Shown piece by piece: positions 44,999-47,773 of a DNA stretch of 47,773 nt. Positions within the stretch are counted from its first letter, which is position 1. Each line of letters opens with the position of its first letter. This DNA comes from CAZRGV01 sp964599655. GTDB taxonomy: Bacteria > Planctomycetota > Planctomycetia > Isosphaerales > Isosphaeraceae. A model generated the notes under the pieces. The model was not told where the DNA came from, did not search any database, and worked only from the letters and a program-made list of their open reading frames with translations. The stretch covers positions 1-47,773 of the forward strand of contig CAZRGV010000036.1 in the NCBI GenBank assembly GCA_964599655.1, given 5' to 3'. The position numbers and the translations under genes are program-made.

Positions 44999-45317
44999 CC
45001 TCTCCTCCTTCCCGGATGTCAGACTCGAGTTCGGCCGCGTGATCTGACCCCAGGTCGTCTTCGGTCATGAAGATGCCGGCAAACCAGAAGGTGAATAACG
45101 TGCAGAGGATCCAGGGCACAATCACACCCCAGAAGAACCATGAGGGCATTCCCAGAACCGGCTGAACATCCTGGAGTCCCAGGGCTTTACCGGTCCGGAT
45201 GTAGCCGGTGAAGTAGCTGTAGACGCAACAGTAGATCGTGACCAAGGCCCAGACGGCGACGATGATGATCGCCTCGCGCCTTGCATTCCGGAGTGTGGGG
45301 TCTTCTCGGTTTGACAC
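44991..45317 (-). CDS. YhdT-like (DUF997) small membrane protein, symporter partner
   Basis: 108 residues from a GTG at 45317, which has AAGGAG six bases upstream; the longer open frame to 45503 lacks a start signal and family likeness. Two transmembrane helices (AIIIVAVWALVTIYCCVYSYF and WFFWGVIVPWILCTLFTFWFAGIFM) and an acidic tail match the small YhdT/DUF997 proteins encoded before sodium:pantothenate symporters. Its end overlaps the symporter's start, so the two are translated together, and it is likely a small accessory subunit. Confidence 0.8.
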   Translation of the reverse strand: MSNREDPTLRNARREAIIIVAVWALVTIYCCVYSYFTGYIRTGKALGLQDVQPVLGMPSWFFWGVIVPWILCTLFTFWFAGIFMTEDDLGSDHAAELESDIREGGEDE

Positions 45318-45854
45318 AAGGGACTCCTTGGAAATGTCTCTCCAGCATTGTTGACCACTCGGCGGGTTGTTGATTTCGATCGTCATGCGGCGGATCTGTT
45401 GATGGTCCCGTGCCGAGACTTCGACGACTGGACAAAGGCATCGGGGACCGTCCGGCTCGAAGGTGATTCCGCGAATCGACGGCGATTTCTGGGGCGATTC
45501 CAATGGGCCAACATTCTATCCGCGAACGACATGGGCCCACCATCCCCCCCGGTTTCGCCGCTCGGCGCTTCCGAACTCCATGACTCCATCGAAGAACCGT
45601 GCGATCCTGCATGAGCTGAGGAGGGGTTCGCGACGTCGACAAGGGAGCACTGGGCGTGATTGTTCCGTCGTGGCGGTCGGGCCCCGGTTCGCGCGGAANN
45701 NNNNNNNNNNNNNNNGCCAGAAGGGTTGAATCAGAGTCCGCACTGAACGCACTGAAGAGGAGGGAACCCGTTTGCGGGTGAGCCTCGGCACGGCATCGAG
45801 CGAGGCTCACCTCGGGGTCACTGCCGGTGGGAGTCCGTTCCGAGCGTACGGAGA
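45318..45854. other. intergenic region with assembly gap
   Basis: About 540 bp between the YhdT-like start and the end of the aldehyde dehydrogenase gene, both minus strand. It should hold the promoter of the symporter-hydrolase operon. A 17-N run at 45699-45715 hides part of it. No gene is supported. Confidence 0.5.
45699..45715. other. assembly gap (17 N)
   Basis: Short N run in intergenic sequence. Like the other two runs, its length may not be exact. Confidence 0.95.
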
Positions 45855-47327
45855 TCAGCCGAGCTTGACGGTGACGGTCTTGAGCTCGGTGTAATGTTCG
45901 AGTGCGGCCTCGCCATTCTCACGACCCTGGCCCGACATCTTGAAGCCGCCAAAGGGGGTCGTGGAGTCGACCACGTGATAGCAGTTGATCCAGACCGTGC
46001 CGGCCTTGACGTGCTTGGCCATCAGATGAGCCTTATCGATGTCCTTGGTCCAGATCGCCGCGGCCAGGCCGTACGAGGTGTTGTTGGCGCGCGGCACCAG
46101 CTCTTCGATGGACTGGAAGGGCAGAACGCTCACGACGGGCCCGAAAATCTCGTCACGGGCGATGGCCATCTCGTCGCGAACGTCGTCGAAGATCGTCGGT
46201 TCGACGAAGAAGCCACGATCGCCGACGCGGTGGCCGCCGGTCTTGAGTTTCGCGCCTTGCTTCTGACCAAGATCAATGTAACCGAGAATTTTGTCCATCT
46301 GTTCCTGCGAGACTTGCGGACCCTGTTCGGTCGACGGGTCGAGAGGATCGCCGACCGTCCGCTGTCTCGCCTTGGCCGCCAGGCGTTCCACGAATTCGTC
46401 CTTGATCGTCTTCTCCACGAAGAGCCGACTCCCCGCCGTACAGCACTGGCCGCCGTGGAAGAAGATCGCGTGGAAGGCGCCCGCCACCGCCTGGTCCAGA
46501 TCGGCATCGGCGAAGACGACGTTTGGGCTTTTCCCGCCGAGCTCGAACGTGGTGCGCTTGAGGGTCTCGGCGGCGCGCTTCTGGATGATTTTGGCCGTAT
46601 CGACGTGTCCGGTGAACGCGATCTTATCAACGCCCGGATGGGTGACCAGGGCATCGCCGGCCGTTTCACCGAAGCCGTTGATAATGTTGATCACACCGGC
46701 GGGGAAGCCGGCCTCGATGGCCAATTCACCGACCCGAAGGGCCGTCAACGGGGTTTGCTCGGCGGGCTTGAGGACGATCGTGTTCCCACAGGCGAGGGCG
46801 GGGCCCCATTTCCAGGCCAGCATCAGGAGCGGGAAGTTCCAGGGAATGATCTGCCCCACGACGCCGACGGGTTCGCGGATCGTGTAGGAGAGGAAGCTGC
46901 CCCGAACTGGGATCGTGCGTCCTTCGATCTTGTCGGCCCAGCCCGCGTAGTAGCGAAGGGTGTTCACCACGCCCTGGAGATCCCCTCGGGAATCGCCAAT
47001 GGTCTTGCCGCAGTTGTACGACTCGAGTGTGGCCAGTTCTTCGGCGTTCTTCTCGATCAACTCCGCGAGATCGTAAATCAGCTTGCCCCGATCGGCCGCG
47101 TCGAGACGCGACCAGGGGCCGCTCTCCAGGGCTTTGCGAGCGGCGCTGACGGCCCGGTCGACGTCGGCGGCGGTTCCCGCGGCGACCTTCGCGATCTCCT
47201 CACCAGTAGCCGGGTTATAAGTCTCGAATGAGCCGCCTTCCACGGGATCGACCCAGCGGTTGTCGATCAGCAGGCGCGTCTGATGGATCTTGGGGGCAAC
47301 CGGAGGGGATGCGAGTGTTTGGGCCAT
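45855..47327 (-). CDS. aldehyde dehydrogenase (NAD(P)-dependent)
   Basis: 490 residues from ATG 47327, with GAGG nine bases upstream; the open frame to 47402 adds an unlikely 25 residues. Conserved family residues are all visible: Asn164 in IIPWNFPL, Glu262 in TFELGGKSPN and the catalytic Cys296 in GGQCCTAGSR, with the C-terminal PFGGFKMSGQGRENG. It matches the ALDH1/2 and betaine-aldehyde type enzymes, which oxidise aldehydes to acids with NAD(P). The precise substrate cannot be told. It follows the end of a probable acyl-CoA dehydrogenase on the same strand. Confidence 0.95.
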   Translation of the reverse strand: MAQTLASPPVAPKIHQTRLLIDNRWVDPVEGGSFETYNPATGEEIAKVAAGTAADVDRAVSAARKALESGPWSRLDAADRGKLIYDLAELIEKNAEELATLESYNCGKTIGDSRGDLQGVVNTLRYYAGWADKIEGRTIPVRGSFLSYTIREPVGVVGQIIPWNFPLLMLAWKWGPALACGNTIVLKPAEQTPLTALRVGELAIEAGFPAGVINIINGFGETAGDALVTHPGVDKIAFTGHVDTAKIIQKRAAETLKRTTFELGGKSPNVVFADADLDQAVAGAFHAIFFHGGQCCTAGSRLFVEKTIKDEFVERLAAKARQRTVGDPLDPSTEQGPQVSQEQMDKILGYIDLGQKQGAKLKTGGHRVGDRGFFVEPTIFDDVRDEMAIARDEIFGPVVSVLPFQSIEELVPRANNTSYGLAAAIWTKDIDKAHLMAKHVKAGTVWINCYHVVDSTTPFGGFKMSGQGRENGEAALEHYTELKTVTVKLG

Positions 47328-47468
47328 GGGTGAAGACCTCGGTAGGGCGGAGTCGGAGGAAGGCTCGATGCATGCTGGGACCACCGTGCCGCGGCGCGGC
47401 ATGGTCGTCGATAAGACGCATCGTCCGGGACGGGAGAGGCGGTGTCAACCCCCGCACCGGCCCCTTCT

Positions 47469-47490
47469 TCGCTCGCTGTCTTGCGAGCGA
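47469..47490. terminator. 8-bp GC-rich hairpin between minus-strand genes
   Basis: TCGCTCGC at 47469-47476 and GCGAGCGA at 47483-47490 are exact reverse complements with a 6-base loop, in the 216-bp space between the upstream gene's stop (47544) and the aldehyde dehydrogenase start. No U tract follows on the minus strand, so it is a weak terminator candidate. Confidence 0.35.
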
Positions 47491-47543
47491 GTGCGCCCGG
47501 ATCGTTGGCCCGGTCCCGAAATCGTTGAGGCGGCGGGCTCGAA

Positions 47544-47773
47544 TCAGCCCTTTCCCTGAGAACGGAGCGCGGCTTCGGCGACCTTGGTCGTGAGCGGGTC
47601 GTCGTTGTCGTCCAGATCGTGGAGCGACCGATCGAACGTCCGTCCCGCCATCCTCAGATAGAGTTCCGCCGAGCCTCGGTCGAGCTCCGTCGAACCACTC
47701 CGAGACAACTGGAGGTCGAGCCTGGCCAGTGTACAAGCGGACGTCACGAGAGCGATCGCGGCGTCCGCGATCC
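47544..47773 (-). CDS. probable acyl-CoA dehydrogenase, C-terminal fragment
   Basis: 76 codons of a gene that enters from beyond the right edge and stops at 47544. The visible end reads IADAAIALVTSACTLARLDLQL, then LYLRMAGRTFDRSLHDL and DDNDDPLTTKVAEAAL. The helical pattern with IADAAIxL resembles the C-terminal extension of larger acyl-CoA dehydrogenases of the very-long-chain type, which oxidise acyl-CoA in fatty-acid breakdown. The catalytic parts are outside the window, so the call is tentative. An internal GTG at 47747 is not taken as the start because the frame is open upstream of it. Confidence 0.45.
   Translation of the reverse strand, partial: IADAAIALVTSACTLARLDLQLSRSGSTELDRGSAELYLRMAGRTFDRSLHDLDDNDDPLTTKVAEAALRSQGKG

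Overview
The window is a strongly GC-rich bacterial chromosome segment that looks like a planctomycete, most likely of the Isosphaeraceae type. The main reasons are a paired DUF1501 / DUF1549-DUF1553 operon (a planctomycete hallmark), a Tat-targeted Gfo/Idh/MocA oxidoreductase, long planctomycete-style exported proteins of unknown function, and an MJ0042-type zinc-finger/coiled-coil protein. No rRNA, tRNA, CRISPR array, transposase or phage gene is seen. Many very long antisense open frames are GC-rich shadows and are not annotated. Assignment to a genus is not attempted.

Layout. 1-4625 (minus): a type IV pilus inner-membrane module, a PilM-PilN fusion followed by a PilO-like protein that runs off the left edge; both carry Met/Gly/Pro-rich segments and the PilO-like tail is a 45-bp tandem repeat. 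5163-8345 (minus): a large exported protein of unknown function. 8584-8877 (plus): a small helical protein. 8947-10038 (minus): a membrane-anchored M28/glutaminyl-cyclase-like enzyme. 10369-12302 (plus): a zinc-finger/coiled-coil protein broken by an assembly gap. 12376-17556 (minus): a three-gene ABC-2 export cluster. 17721-19443 (minus): XdhC plus MocA-like molybdenum-cofactor maturation pair.

19667-26500 (plus): Tat-exported oxidoreductase, Maf pyrophosphatase, a secreted PGFGPGG-repeat/Spy-like protein, a membrane EF-hand protein, and a membrane-anchored fusion of an iodothyronine-deiodinase-like domain to a carboxymuconolactone-decarboxylase-like domain. 26625-30514 (minus): DUF1549/DUF1553 and DUF1501 genes, followed by the decayed N-terminal stub of a second DUF1501 gene.

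30635-34768 (minus): a CpaC-like secretin, an exported unknown, a TPR lipoprotein and a two-helix membrane protein. 35018-40741 (plus): DUF1614 membrane protein, KaiC-like ATPase, an SDR oxidoreductase broken by a gap, an unexported FG-GAP repeat protein and a membrane protein, closed by a long hairpin terminator. 40837-45317 (minus): YhdT-like subunit, sodium:solute symporter, M81 metallopeptidase and nitrilase-family amidase, which read as an uptake-and-hydrolysis unit for an amide-type substrate. 45855-47773 (minus): aldehyde dehydrogenase and the tail of a probable acyl-CoA dehydrogenase.

Three N runs (11592-11633, 36929-37003, 45699-45715) are assembly gaps. The first two lie inside genes, and the frame shows that their stated lengths are wrong by one base modulo three.
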